Origin: UMGS1279 sp045540715
Lineage (GTDB): Bacteria; Bacillota; Clostridia; Oscillospirales; Acutalibacteraceae
Length of the DNA: 57,002 bases
Direction: 5' to 3'
Assembly: GCA_045540715.1 (NCBI GenBank)
Contig: JAZQHT010000002.1
Coordinates: 1-57,002, forward strand
Shown: positions 1-7,149 of the stretch, piece by piece
Layout: every line of letters begins with the position of its first letter
Position numbering within the stretch: position 1 is the stretch's first letter
Notes under the pieces: generated by a model
The model's database searches: none
What the model saw: only the letters and a program-made list of their open reading frames with translations
Told to the model about the DNA's origin: nothing
Program-made: the position numbers and the translations under genes

Positions 1-1
1 G

Positions 2-187
2 TTTTTTGATGCAATTTATTGGGCAACCATCTCCCTAACAACTGTTGGTTATGGTGATATTTATCCAATAACAACAATTGGCAGAATTGTCACAATGTTT
101 TCTTCGGCTTTTGGTATTGCGATAATTGCACTACCATCCGGTGTTATTACAGCCGGTTATCTTGAAGAAATCAGCAAAGACAAATAA
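2..187 (+). CDS. Potassium/ion channel, C-terminal end (partial)
   Basis: Only the last 61 residues are inside the window; the gene enters from the left edge. It shows a pore helix followed by the potassium selectivity filter TTVGYGD (residues 13-19 of the fragment). A hydrophobic inner helix follows (roughly 25-50), ending in a short charged tail EEISKDK and a TAA stop. The layout is that of the P-loop plus last transmembrane helix of a voltage-gated-type (Kv/6TM) or 2TM bacterial potassium channel. The tail is too short for a cytoplasmic RCK domain after the pore. The voltage-sensor part, if any, lies outside, so 2TM and 6TM forms cannot be told apart. Confidence 0.85.
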   Translation, partial: FFDAIYWATISLTTVGYGDIYPITTIGRIVTMFSSAFGIAIIALPSGVITAGYLEEISKDK

Positions 188-219
188 TGTTTTTATATAT
201 AAAGGGTTTTAGGTTCTCC

Positions 220-259
220 TAACAAGTGATATTTGGGCGCCTAAATGTCCTGCTTGTTA
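220..259. other. Nested inverted repeats downstream of the channel gene
   Basis: A 7-bp inverted repeat (TAACAAG at 220-226, CTTGTTA at 253-259) encloses a near-palindrome at 231-246 (ATTTGG/CTAAAT arms with one G-T pair). It lies between the channel stop and a stronger terminator. It may be a structured 3' UTR or part of a larger terminator. No known RNA family was recognised. Confidence 0.35.
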
Positions 260-276
260 CGGTATAAGACAAAATG

Positions 277-312
277 AAAAGGAAGCACGAATTTTTCGCG
301 CTTCCTTTTTTA
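277..312. terminator. Intrinsic terminator after the channel gene
   Basis: Stem AAAAGGAAGC (277-286) pairs with GCTTCCTTTT (300-309), followed by a T-run. The A-rich left arm gives a usable T-run on the minus strand too, so it can also end the converging GNAT gene. Confidence 0.75.
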
Positions 313-344
313 CTGTCCTTTAGAGTACGACCCTAACCATCCTT

Positions 345-869
345 TTATTTTTTTATTTCGTACCACGCGGTATCGCAAAGTTCATCTGAGCCAAACTTTA
401 CAAGTGCTTTACCAAAGTGGGTAAAAATCATACCGCTTTTTTGCATAACCCTACCGGAAGCCAGGTTTTCAACCCTATGCTCTGCAATAACTCTTTCAAA
501 TCCGTTATTAAATAAAAATTCAATTACCGCTTTTAAACTTTCGGTAACAATACCTTTGTTCCAATAGTCATAAGATAGCACGTAACCTATTGTGGCAGTT
601 TTATTATCTTCCGATATGTCAACCGCGTCAATGCAACCAATGGGCTCATCAAATTCTTTTAAGGTAATTGCAAAACGGTATTTATAATTGTTTTTTGATT
701 TATCTAAATAAATTTTTAAAAGTTCTTTTGTTTCTTGAACAGATTTGTGCGGCGTCCAACGACAATATTTTGCAACTCTATTATCGAAAGTCCAGTTTTT
801 AAACATTGCTGTTTCGTCATCTTCTTTAAAAGGACGAAGTACTAATCTTTCTGTATGAATAACACTCAT
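345..869 (-). CDS. GNAT family N-acetyltransferase (RimJ/RimL-like)
   Basis: A 174-residue acetyl-CoA-dependent N-acetyltransferase. It opens with ERLVLRPF near residue 7, the usual N-terminal strand of RimJ/RimL-type (Acetyltransf_3) enzymes. The acetyl-CoA pyrophosphate loop region is YWNKGIVTES (about residues 102-111), where relatives often have YWGKGYATEA. The C-terminal NLASGRVMQKSGM segment matches the conserved N-x-A-S-x-x-V-x-x-K-x-G motif. Length is complete. It is a single gene on the minus strand converging on the channel terminator. The substrate could be a ribosomal protein N-terminus, an antibiotic or a small amine; the sequence does not decide. Confidence 0.9.
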   Translation of the reverse strand: MSVIHTERLVLRPFKEDDETAMFKNWTFDNRVAKYCRWTPHKSVQETKELLKIYLDKSKNNYKYRFAITLKEFDEPIGCIDAVDISEDNKTATIGYVLSYDYWNKGIVTESLKAVIEFLFNNGFERVIAEHRVENLASGRVMQKSGMIFTHFGKALVKFGSDELCDTAWYEIKK

Positions 870-945
870 AATATCACCTTGGGTTGTATTTTAGCATATT
901 TAAAAAATAATATCAATATTTCTTGTATTTATAGACATTTTACCC

Positions 946-974
946 TTGAAAAAACACATAAAAAGCCGTATAAT
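946..974 (+). promoter_or_regulatory. Sigma-A promoter of the sugar operon
   Basis: TTGAAA at 946-951 and TATAAT at 969-974 with a 17-bp spacer, 36 bp upstream of the kinase start codon. Confidence 0.75.
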
Positions 975-1010
975 ATACACATATTTTAAATTGAATATGG
1001 AGTTTTAAAG

Positions 1011-1934
1011 ATGGGTTGGTACATTGGAATTGATGGCGGTGGCACAAAAACCGCTTTCTGTCTTGGCAACGAAGATGGAAAACCTCTCTACTGCTTGCGT
1101 AAAAGTGGCTGTTCTTATCAGTCTATTGGTGCTAAAGCAGTGGTTGACTTAATTAAAAACGGCATTGATGAACTTCTTGCCGAAGCCGGTATTTTGGCAA
1201 GTGACTGTGCCGGTTGTTGCATTGGGCTTCCTTGTTATGGAGAAAACAAAAAAATGGACGTCCTTTTAAAAAAGGAATTAACAAACGCGCTAAAACCTAT
1301 ACCGCTTTACATCGTTAACGACGGTGTTGTTGGTTGGGCGGGCTCGCTTGAGTGCAAAGAAGGCGTGCACTTAGTAGCGGGAACCGGCTCAATTGCTTTT
1401 GGTATGGGCGCCGACAAAAAAATGGTTAGAACAGGCGGCTGGTGCGAGTTTTTTGGAGACGAAGGGTCTTGCTACTGGGTTGGAAGAAAGGTTATGAGCC
1501 TTTTTTCTAAACAAGCAGACGGTCGTTTTCCTAAAACCGCTTTATACGATATTATTAAAGAAGAATATAAATTTGAAGACGATTTTGAATTTATTGATTA
1601 CGTATTAAATAACGTTGCCCCCTACCGCGAAAAAGTTGCGGCTTTTCAAATATATGCACATAAAGCGGCGCTACTGGGTGATGAATCTGCCGCAAGATTA
1701 TACGTTGAAGCTGCTGAACGCTTAGCCCAATTAGTTTCGGGTATTATTAAACAAGTAAAATGGTCTAAAGACGAGGTTACCGTTTCATATTTTGGCGGTA
1801 TTTTCCATGCAGGCGAATTTGTTTTAAGACCTCTTGAATTTGAACTTGCAAAATATAATTGCAAATTAGTGCCCCCTAAAAAGACTGCAACCGAAGGTGC
1901 ACTGCTTTTAGCAATTAACACATTTAATAAATAA
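1011..1934 (+). CDS. BadF/BadG/BcrA/BcrD-type ATPase, probable N-acetylhexosamine kinase
   Basis: A 307-residue member of the ASKHA kinase fold. The phosphate-1 loop is GIDGGGTKTAF (residues 6-16), and a second glycine-rich element LVAGTGSIAFGM (about 121-132) matches the adenosine/phosphate-2 region of GlcNAc-kinase-like proteins. The GGWCEFFGDEGS stretch (about 143-154) is also typical of this group, which phosphorylates GlcNAc, muramic acid or glucosamine. It is the first gene behind a sigma-A promoter and is followed after 17 bp by a SIS isomerase and an aldolase. This suggests phosphorylation of an imported amino sugar or ketose as the first cytosolic step. The exact sugar is not readable. 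Confidence 0.8.
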   Translation: MGWYIGIDGGGTKTAFCLGNEDGKPLYCLRKSGCSYQSIGAKAVVDLIKNGIDELLAEAGILASDCAGCCIGLPCYGENKKMDVLLKKELTNALKPIPLYIVNDGVVGWAGSLECKEGVHLVAGTGSIAFGMGADKKMVRTGGWCEFFGDEGSCYWVGRKVMSLFSKQADGRFPKTALYDIIKEEYKFEDDFEFIDYVLNNVAPYREKVAAFQIYAHKAALLGDESAARLYVEAAERLAQLVSGIIKQVKWSKDEVTVSYFGGIFHAGEFVLRPLEFELAKYNCKLVPPKKTATEGALLLAINTFNK

Positions 1935-1951
1935 ACTTGGAGGAATATAAA

Positions 1952-2992
1952 ATGTTTTTAACCGAAAAAGAAATTCTTGACACCCCAAACGCGCTTAAGA
2001 AAACCTACGAGGTTTTTGAAAAGCAATCTAAAGAAATTGCTGACTTTTTTGCCGCAAACAACCAGCGTAAATTCACCTTCTTTGGCTGTGGCTCAAGCTA
2101 TATGCTTTCAAAAAGTGCCGCTACAATTTTTGCCGCAAAAGAAAATACTTATGCTTCGGCTGTTCCTGCAGGCGATTATATTGTAAATCCTTTATTTTGG
2201 AAAGAAACCGTTAAAAACAGCATTATTGTTACCATTTCTCGTTCAGGTAAAACAAGCGAAATGGTGCGTGCTGTAAAACATATTAAAGAAAATTATGGTT
2301 GCCCTGTTATTTCTCTTTCTATGAAAGACGATAACGACATTATGGCTTATAGTGAATTAGATATTACTATGGACTGGTGTTACGATAACAGCGTTTGCCA
2401 AACAAGAACAGTTACAAACCTTTATGCAGCAGTTTTACTTCTAGCCGCTGCTTATTCTAACGACACAACTTTATTAAACTCTGTAAAAACCGCTGTTGAC
2501 ACAAACGCTGACTTTATTGCAGAAAACCGCAAAGCATTAGAAGAAATTGCTTCTCTTGACTGGAAAGACGTTACAGTTTTAGCAGATGGTCCTGTTTGCG
2601 GTATTGCTGAAGAAGGCGCTTTAGCTTTTACCGAAATTGCAATGCTAACAGGCAGATATTTCCGTATGTTAGACTATCGTCATGGTCCTGTTGTTATTAG
2701 CGGTAAACAAAGCTTAACTCTTATGCTTTTAAACCCTTGCGAAGATGCTTTACAAGGCGATATGGTGCGCGACGTTATGGCTCACGGTGGACCCGTTGTT
2801 ACAGTATCTGATAAAGCTGAAAACATTTACGGGGCTACTAAACATATTCAAATTAAAGGCATTGAAGACTTTGCCGCATTTGGTATTCCCTTTATTTATT
2901 TAGCACAAATGACAGCCCTATTAAAATCAATTTCTATGGGCGGAAATCCTGATGCTCCAACCGGTCTTGACGCTTATATTACTTTAAAATAA
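1952..2992 (+). CDS. Double SIS-domain phosphosugar isomerase/deaminase (GlmS-C/AgaS/FrlB-like)
   Basis: A 347-residue cytosolic protein with two tandem SIS (sugar isomerase) domains and no glutaminase domain. The first begins with FFGCGSSYMLSK (about residues 44-55) and carries the phosphosugar loop TISRSGKTSEM (about 91-101). The second contains the EEGALAFTEIAML helix and the DYRHGPV motif typical of GlmS/AgaS-type isomerases. The ATG at 1952 is preferred because GGAGG lies 8 bp upstream; an in-frame TTG further upstream would begin inside that site. Its place between a sugar kinase and a class II aldolase points to ketose/aldose isomerisation or deamination of a phosphorylated amino sugar. 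Fructosamine-6-phosphate deglycase activity is an alternative. Confidence 0.85.
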   Translation: MFLTEKEILDTPNALKKTYEVFEKQSKEIADFFAANNQRKFTFFGCGSSYMLSKSAATIFAAKENTYASAVPAGDYIVNPLFWKETVKNSIIVTISRSGKTSEMVRAVKHIKENYGCPVISLSMKDDNDIMAYSELDITMDWCYDNSVCQTRTVTNLYAAVLLLAAAYSNDTTLLNSVKTAVDTNADFIAENRKALEEIASLDWKDVTVLADGPVCGIAEEGALAFTEIAMLTGRYFRMLDYRHGPVVISGKQSLTLMLLNPCEDALQGDMVRDVMAHGGPVVTVSDKAENIYGATKHIQIKGIEDFAAFGIPFIYLAQMTALLKSISMGGNPDAPTGLDAYITLK

Positions 2993-3003
2993 GGAGTAAC
3001 AAA

Positions 3004-3849
3004 ATGGCTTTAGTAAATACCAAACAAATGCTTTTAGATGCACAAAAAAATCATTACGCAATTGGTGCATTTAACGTTGAAAATATGGAAATGATGCAAG
3101 CAGTTATTACTGCCGCAGAACTTGAAAAACTACCGGTTATTTTACAAACTACTCCTTCAACCTTAAAATATGCCGATACCGCAGTTTTTGCGGCTTTGGC
3201 AGAGGCAATGGCTAAAAAAGCAACCGTTCCTGTTGCTATGCATTTAGACCACGGCAGTAGCTTTGAACTATGTGAAAAGGCAGCTAAAGACGGTTACACT
3301 TCACTTATGATTGACGGTTCAAAATTACCCTTAGAAGAAAATATTGAACTTGCAAAAAGGGTTGTTGAATTAGCAAAATCTTTTGCTTATGCTCCAACTG
3401 TTGAAGCTGAGCTTGGAAAACTTGGCGGTAAAGAGGACGACCTTGAGGTTAAAGACGGCGAAGATATGTGCACCGACCCACAAGAAGCTATCCTATTTGT
3501 TGAAAAAAGCGGTGTAGATAGTCTTGCAGTTGCTATTGGTACTGCTCACGGTTTTTATAAAGGCACACCAAAATTAGAGTTTGAACGCCTTGCTGCTATT
3601 CGCGATGCAGTAAGTGTTCCACTTGTTTTACACGGCTCTTCCGGTGTTCCCGATGAAGACGTTAAAAAAGCAATAACCTTGGGTGTTTGCAAAGTAAACT
3701 TTGCAACAGAGCTTCGCGTAGCTTATACAGAAGCCGCAAGAAAAGTTATTGCCGACGAAAGCGTTTACGACCCTAAAAAGTATGGTGAAAAAGCACGTGA
3801 AAACGTTATTGAGCTTGTTCGCCACCGCATGAGAATCTGCTCGAAATAA
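3004..3849 (+). CDS. Class II ketose-bisphosphate aldolase (tagatose/fructose-1,6-bisphosphate type)
   Basis: A 281-residue zinc-dependent aldolase of the GatY/KbaY/FbaA family, cleaving a ketose bisphosphate to dihydroxyacetone phosphate plus glyceraldehyde 3-phosphate. Visible family marks are GAFNVENMEM near residue 20, the metal/catalytic segment HLDHGSSFE (about 80-88), VEAELGKLGG (about 133-142), GTAHGFYKG (about 179-187) with a zinc-binding histidine, and VLHGSSGVPD with the next (about 207-216). It is third in the operon, 11 bp after the SIS gene with GGAG before the ATG. It is shorter than the second aldolase in this window (31581-32516) and is likely the pathway-specific one. No deacetylase or phosphofructokinase lies in this operon, so later or missing steps must be encoded elsewhere. 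Confidence 0.9.
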   Translation: MALVNTKQMLLDAQKNHYAIGAFNVENMEMMQAVITAAELEKLPVILQTTPSTLKYADTAVFAALAEAMAKKATVPVAMHLDHGSSFELCEKAAKDGYTSLMIDGSKLPLEENIELAKRVVELAKSFAYAPTVEAELGKLGGKEDDLEVKDGEDMCTDPQEAILFVEKSGVDSLAVAIGTAHGFYKGTPKLEFERLAAIRDAVSVPLVLHGSSGVPDEDVKKAITLGVCKVNFATELRVAYTEAARKVIADESVYDPKKYGEKARENVIELVRHRMRICSK

Positions 3850-3880
3850 AAACAAAAGCCCGTAAGGGATTTATTTCATT

Positions 3881-3924
3881 GAAAAGAAACACCTTTTGTC
3901 TACCGACAAAAGGTGTTTCTTTTC
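3881..3924. terminator. Perfect 20-bp inverted repeat, shared terminator of the sugar operon and ssrA
   Basis: Arms 3881-3900 and 3905-3924 are exact reverse complements of 20 bp with a 4-base loop (TACC). The arm ends are A/G- and T/C-rich, giving a pyrimidine-rich tail on either strand. It abuts the 3' CCA of the minus-strand tmRNA at 3925, so it can end that transcript and the plus-strand aldolase transcript. Confidence 0.8.
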
Positions 3925-4270
3925 TGGTGGAGATGACGGGAGTCGAACCCGTGTCCAAAAATCAATTCACTATCTTTTCTCCGGGTGCAGTTGTTTCTTT
4001 AAATTCCCAAACAAAACCCGAAACAACAAGGGTTAATATTTAGTATCTCTTAAAAGTTCTGATTTACCGTAAGAGAAGCAGTAAATTCAGATGGACCGCT
4101 AACATGGCGCCCGTTTGCTTGCCGCGGTGCTCAAGCAACGAACGGTGGCCGCATTAGGCCACAATTGCATATTTATTATGCGTTTAATTTAAAGTGCAAA
4201 TTTTTAAGTGGTTTTGCGCCACTACCCGCTTTAATAGCTGCATAATCCCTGTCGAAACCTTTACATCCCC
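3925..4270 (-). ncRNA. ssrA: tmRNA (transfer-messenger RNA)
   Basis: About 346 nt on the minus strand. The 5' end reads GGGGATGTAAAGG followed by TTTCGACAGGG. The 3' end has the T-arm GGTTCGACTCCCG and an encoded CCA, and the two ends pair as the alanine acceptor stem. The tag frame ends at TAA 4156-4154, which lies in the loop of a GTGGCC/GGCCAC hairpin, as expected for helix 5. Upstream codons read THNKYAIVA, preceded in frame by TAA at 4186-4184, so the tag is at most A + THNKYAIVA, with resume codon ACG or CAT. The last residues YAIVA differ from the usual YALAA. Its partner smpB lies directly upstream on the same strand. A weak promoter (TATAAT at 4396-4401 minus, poor -35) is possible. 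Confidence 0.95.
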
Positions 4271-4304
4271 GTATTTGAAGTAAGAAGTAAGAGGTAATAA
4301 GTTA

Positions 4305-4354
4305 CAATCCCTCCACCACCTTCGGTGGTCTCCCTCCCTTTAAACAAGGGAGGC
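4305..4354. repeat. Two-hairpin intergenic repeat, copy A
   Basis: Starts CAATCCCTCC. It has an inner hairpin ACCACC/GGTGGT (4315-4320, 4324-4329) and an outer hairpin CCTCCCTT/AAGGGAGG (4333-4340, 4346-4353). The same plan with a different inner stem occurs at 4446-4495 and 24409-24461. It is flanked by degenerate AAGTAAGAAGTAA tracts. Probably a mobile or REP-like element without coding capacity. Confidence 0.7.
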
Positions 4355-4445
4355 AAATTAAGTAAGAAGTAATAGTGAAGAGTGAAGAAGTAATTATTAT
4401 AGAATTTTTGCTATACACTTAAAATTATTGCGTTGGCTGACAATA

Positions 4446-4495
4446 AATCCCCTCGCCACGCTATGCGCGGCCATCTACCCTTTAGGCAAGGGGGT
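4446..4495. repeat. Two-hairpin intergenic repeat, copy B
   Basis: Begins AATCCCCTCG. The inner hairpin is CGC-TAT-GCG inside a GCC/GGC outer pair, and the second hairpin is ACCCTT/AAGGGGGT with a bulge. It lies just downstream of smpB and may also act as its terminator. The outer blocks match copies A and C. Confidence 0.65.
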
Positions 4496-4508
4496 AAAGG
4501 GAAATTGA

Positions 4509-4979
4509 TTATTGCCTGTTTTGTTCTTTTAAGGCTCTGTCAATATCGCGACTGGCGGCTTTTTTAGCGGCCACATCACGTTTATCGTAAAGTTTTTTAC
4601 CTTTACAAAGGCCTAACTGTACCTTAACTAAAGAATCTTTAAAATAAAGTGAAAGTGGTATTAAAGTTAAACCCTCTTGTTGCACCTTGCCAAAAAGACG
4701 TAAAATTTCTTTTTTCTTTAAAAGCAGTTTGCGAACTCTTAGTGGGTCTTTATTAAATATATTACCCTTTTCGTAAGGAGAAATGTGCATGCCTTTAACA
4801 AACACTTCGCCATTATCTATAGACGCCCAGCTATCTTTTAAATTGCAACCGCCCTGCCTTATTGACTTAATTTCTGTGCCAACAAGCTCAATACCTGCTT
4901 CAAAACTTTCAACCACAAAATAGTCGTGAAAAGCCTTTTTATTGGTGGTAATGGTTTTGGTATTTGCCAAAAAGCCCAC
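4509..4979 (-). CDS. smpB: SsrA-binding protein SmpB
   Basis: A 156-residue RNA-binding protein that delivers tmRNA to stalled ribosomes. Family marks are NKKAFHDYFVVESFEAGIELVGTE split across residues 13-36, then IKSIRQGGCNL (about 38-48), the DSWASIDNGEVFVKGMHISPY segment, and DKRDVAAKKAASRDIDRAL near the C-terminus, which is the basic tail that folds in the A-site. Length fits the family (about 150-160). The ssrA gene lies 238 bp downstream on the same strand, separated by two palindromic repeats, a common clostridial arrangement. The start is set by GGAGAG just upstream of ATG 4979. Confidence 0.97.
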   Translation of the reverse strand: MGFLANTKTITTNKKAFHDYFVVESFEAGIELVGTEIKSIRQGGCNLKDSWASIDNGEVFVKGMHISPYEKGNIFNKDPLRVRKLLLKKKEILRLFGKVQQEGLTLIPLSLYFKDSLVKVQLGLCKGKKLYDKRDVAAKKAASRDIDRALKEQNRQ

Positions 4980-5130
4980 TCTCCTTTCTTTATTTTTTAC
5001 TATTGTAACACACTTTATAAAAAAATTCCACTAATATTATTAATTATATATAATTATATTTACTTTTTTGAAAAAGTGTGTTATACTATGATAAATATAA
5101 TGCAAATAATATTTTTTGGAGTTAGTTTTT

Positions 5131-6108
5131 ATGAAAAAAGTTTTATCTTTAGTTTTATGTTTAATTTTAGTGGTTTTAACCTTTACTGCTTGTAAGGAAG
5201 AAACTGTTGTTTATTATGATGAAAGCACAATGGGCTATGCTAATTTAGCCGAATACGTTACTGTTTCTCAATACAAAAACCTTCCCTTCCCACTAAATAC
5301 TGATAAGGCATTAATTGAGAAAGTTCAGAAAAAATATCATGAAGATATGGAAAGTTTAAACCTTCATAACACAATTGACGTTCCAAAGGTTGCTGATGGC
5401 GACACCGTTATTATTGACTACGTTGGTAAAAAAGACGGTAAAGCTTTTGAGGGCGGCACTGCAAGCGGTCAAAGTTTAGTAATTGGTTCTGATAGCTATA
5501 TTGACGGTTTTGAAGACGGCCTAATTGGTGTTGACGTTGGTAAAACAGTTGACCTTAACCTTACCTTCCCTAAAGATTACGGCAATGCTGATCTTGCAGG
5601 TCAAAAGGTTGTATTTACAGTAACCGTTAAATCTTGCACAAGAAAGGTTTATCCCACACTTTCTTCAGTTGGCGAAGTTATGGCTCAAGAATTAGGTTAT
5701 GACAACCTAAAAGCTTATGAAGATGCCGTTATTAAAGGCATTAAAACCGAATATATTTGGAGCGAAAAAATTGTTGACCTTTCAACAATTATCAAATACC
5801 CTGAAAAAGAACTTAACGCAAATAAAGAATATTTTACCTCTTTATATCAAAACCTAGTTTCTACCTATGGTCAAGAAACAGTAGATAGCGTTGCTCTTTC
5901 TAACGCACAAGCACGTACAAAAGAAGAACTTGTTGGTTATTATATCTTCCGTAAAGAAGGCTTAAAATTAGACGAAAAAGACGTTGTTGATAGAGCAATT
6001 AAAGATTACGGTTCAGAATATACCGCACAAGAACTTGAAAATACTCGCGTTAAGCTAACAATGGAAAAAGCCATTGAATTTTGTCTTGATTCGGCAGTAG
6101 AAAGCTAA
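5131..6108 (+). CDS. FKBP-domain lipoprotein (trigger-factor-like peptidyl-prolyl isomerase)
   Basis: A 325-residue predicted lipoprotein. Residues 1-20 form a signal peptide ending in the lipobox LTFTAC, so the mature N-terminus is a lipidated cysteine outside the membrane. A trigger-factor-type FKBP domain follows: GDTVIIDYVGKKDGK (about 90-104), DGFEDGLIGVDVGKT, LTFPKDYG and VVFTVTVKS. The C-terminal 110 residues are helical and resemble the chaperone arm of trigger factor without its ribosome-binding domain. It probably folds secreted proteins at the cell surface. The ATG at 5131 is chosen because it begins the signal peptide. Its TAA stop overlaps the rsmD ATG, so the two are translationally coupled. 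Confidence 0.85.
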   Translation: MKKVLSLVLCLILVVLTFTACKEETVVYYDESTMGYANLAEYVTVSQYKNLPFPLNTDKALIEKVQKKYHEDMESLNLHNTIDVPKVADGDTVIIDYVGKKDGKAFEGGTASGQSLVIGSDSYIDGFEDGLIGVDVGKTVDLNLTFPKDYGNADLAGQKVVFTVTVKSCTRKVYPTLSSVGEVMAQELGYDNLKAYEDAVIKGIKTEYIWSEKIVDLSTIIKYPEKELNANKEYFTSLYQNLVSTYGQETVDSVALSNAQARTKEELVGYYIFRKEGLKLDEKDVVDRAIKDYGSEYTAQELENTRVKLTMEKAIEFCLDSAVES

Positions 6109-6647
6109 TGAGAGTAATTACAGGAACAGCTAGAGGCAGACGCCTTATTGCCCCAAACGGTCTTGAAACGAGACCTACTTCTGATAAGGTTAAAGAAGGT
6201 CTCTTTTCGGCTATTCAATTTGATATTGAAGGCAGAAGAATTTTAGACCTTTTTGCAGGAAGCGGTGCTATGGGCATTGAAGCTTTAAGCCGTGGTGCTA
6301 AAAGTGCTGTGTTTGTTGATAATTCTAAAGCCGCCATTTATACGATAGAAGAAAATATTCGTAGTTGCGGTTTTAAAAACAACACAAAGGTTTATAACAC
6401 AGATTACAAAAGTTTTCTAGCCGCTAATAAAGACCTTTTTGATATTGTCTTTTTAGACCCACCATATAAAGCAGGTGTTTTAGAAGATGCTATTAAAGGA
6501 GTTATTCCCTTTTTAAGCGACTATGCAATTATTATTGCCGAACACCCCACTGAACTAATCTTAGATGATGAAATTTGTGGTTTTAGCGTTACAAAAAGAT
6601 ATAAATATTCTAAAACCGCTGCCACGATTTTTCGCAGAAAGGACTAA
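6108..6647 (+). CDS. rsmD: 16S rRNA (guanine(966)-N2)-methyltransferase RsmD
   Basis: A 179-residue SAM-dependent methyltransferase acting on 16S rRNA in 30S assembly. It starts RVITGTARGRRL, the family's N-terminal signature. It has the TRPTSDKVKEGLF segment (about residues 22-34), the SAM-binding loop LDLFAGSGAMGIEALSRGA (about 46-64), and catalytic FLDPPYKAG (about 116-124), a DPPY variant of the NPPY motif. The start overlaps the preceding stop as TAATG. It sits before coaD, the usual Firmicute neighbour. Confidence 0.95.
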   Translation: MRVITGTARGRRLIAPNGLETRPTSDKVKEGLFSAIQFDIEGRRILDLFAGSGAMGIEALSRGAKSAVFVDNSKAAIYTIEENIRSCGFKNNTKVYNTDYKSFLAANKDLFDIVFLDPPYKAGVLEDAIKGVIPFLSDYAIIIAEHPTELILDDEICGFSVTKRYKYSKTAATIFRRKD

Positions 6648-6650
6648 ACT

Positions 6651-7148
6651 ATGAATAATGTTACGGCAGTTTGCCCCGGTAGTTTTGACCCTGTAACAGT
6701 TGGGCACCTTGATATTATTACAAGGGCGGCCGGTATGTTTTCAAAAGTTATTGTACTTGTAAGCACAAACGCAAACAAAACCCCTATGTTTTCTACTGAA
6801 GAACGTATTAGTATGTTAAAAGCCGCAACCGTTAATTTAGATAACGTTGTTATTGATTCTTACGACGGGCTTTTAGCAGATTACACCAAAAAAGTAGGAG
6901 CAAGGGCAATAGTTAAGGGCCTTAGAGCTATGTCGGACTTCGAATATGAATTCCAAATGGCTCTTACAAATAAAAAGCTTAATCCTGAAACAGAAACTTT
7001 GTTTTTAACCACAAAGGCTGAAAACATGTATTTAAGTTCTAGTATGGTTAAGCAAATAGCCACTATGGGTGGGGATATTAGTGATTTTGTTCCCCCTGTA
7101 ATTCACAAAGCAGTATTAAGTCGTTTAAATAGAAAGGATGGAAAATAA
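6651..7148 (+). CDS. coaD: Phosphopantetheine adenylyltransferase CoaD
   Basis: A 165-residue enzyme that joins ATP and 4'-phosphopantetheine to give dephospho-CoA, the penultimate step of CoA synthesis. It carries PGSFDPVTVGHLDII (about residues 9-23), with the nucleotidyltransferase TxGH motif as TVGH. KGLRAMSDFEYEFQMA (about 88-103) and YLSSSMVKQIA (about 124-134, the ISSTxIK region) follow. Length is typical. It lies 3 bp after rsmD, and the next gene begins 1 bp past its stop. Confidence 0.96.
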   Translation: MNNVTAVCPGSFDPVTVGHLDIITRAAGMFSKVIVLVSTNANKTPMFSTEERISMLKAATVNLDNVVIDSYDGLLADYTKKVGARAIVKGLRAMSDFEYEFQMALTNKKLNPETETLFLTTKAENMYLSSSMVKQIATMGGDISDFVPPVIHKAVLSRLNRKDGK

Positions 7149-7149
7149 G

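Noticed and set aside
1646..1921. Minus-strand open frame inside the sugar-kinase gene, and similar frames opposite dnaJ, dnaK, rplL and pfp
   Set aside because: They lie wholly inside strong genes, have no ribosome sites and encode low-complexity Ser/Ala/Leu-rich sequences.
3934..3960. A tRNA gene suggested by the T-arm GGTTCGACTCCCG
   Set aside because: The T-arm belongs to the minus-strand tmRNA, whose 5' half pairs with it from 4270. There is no anticodon arm.
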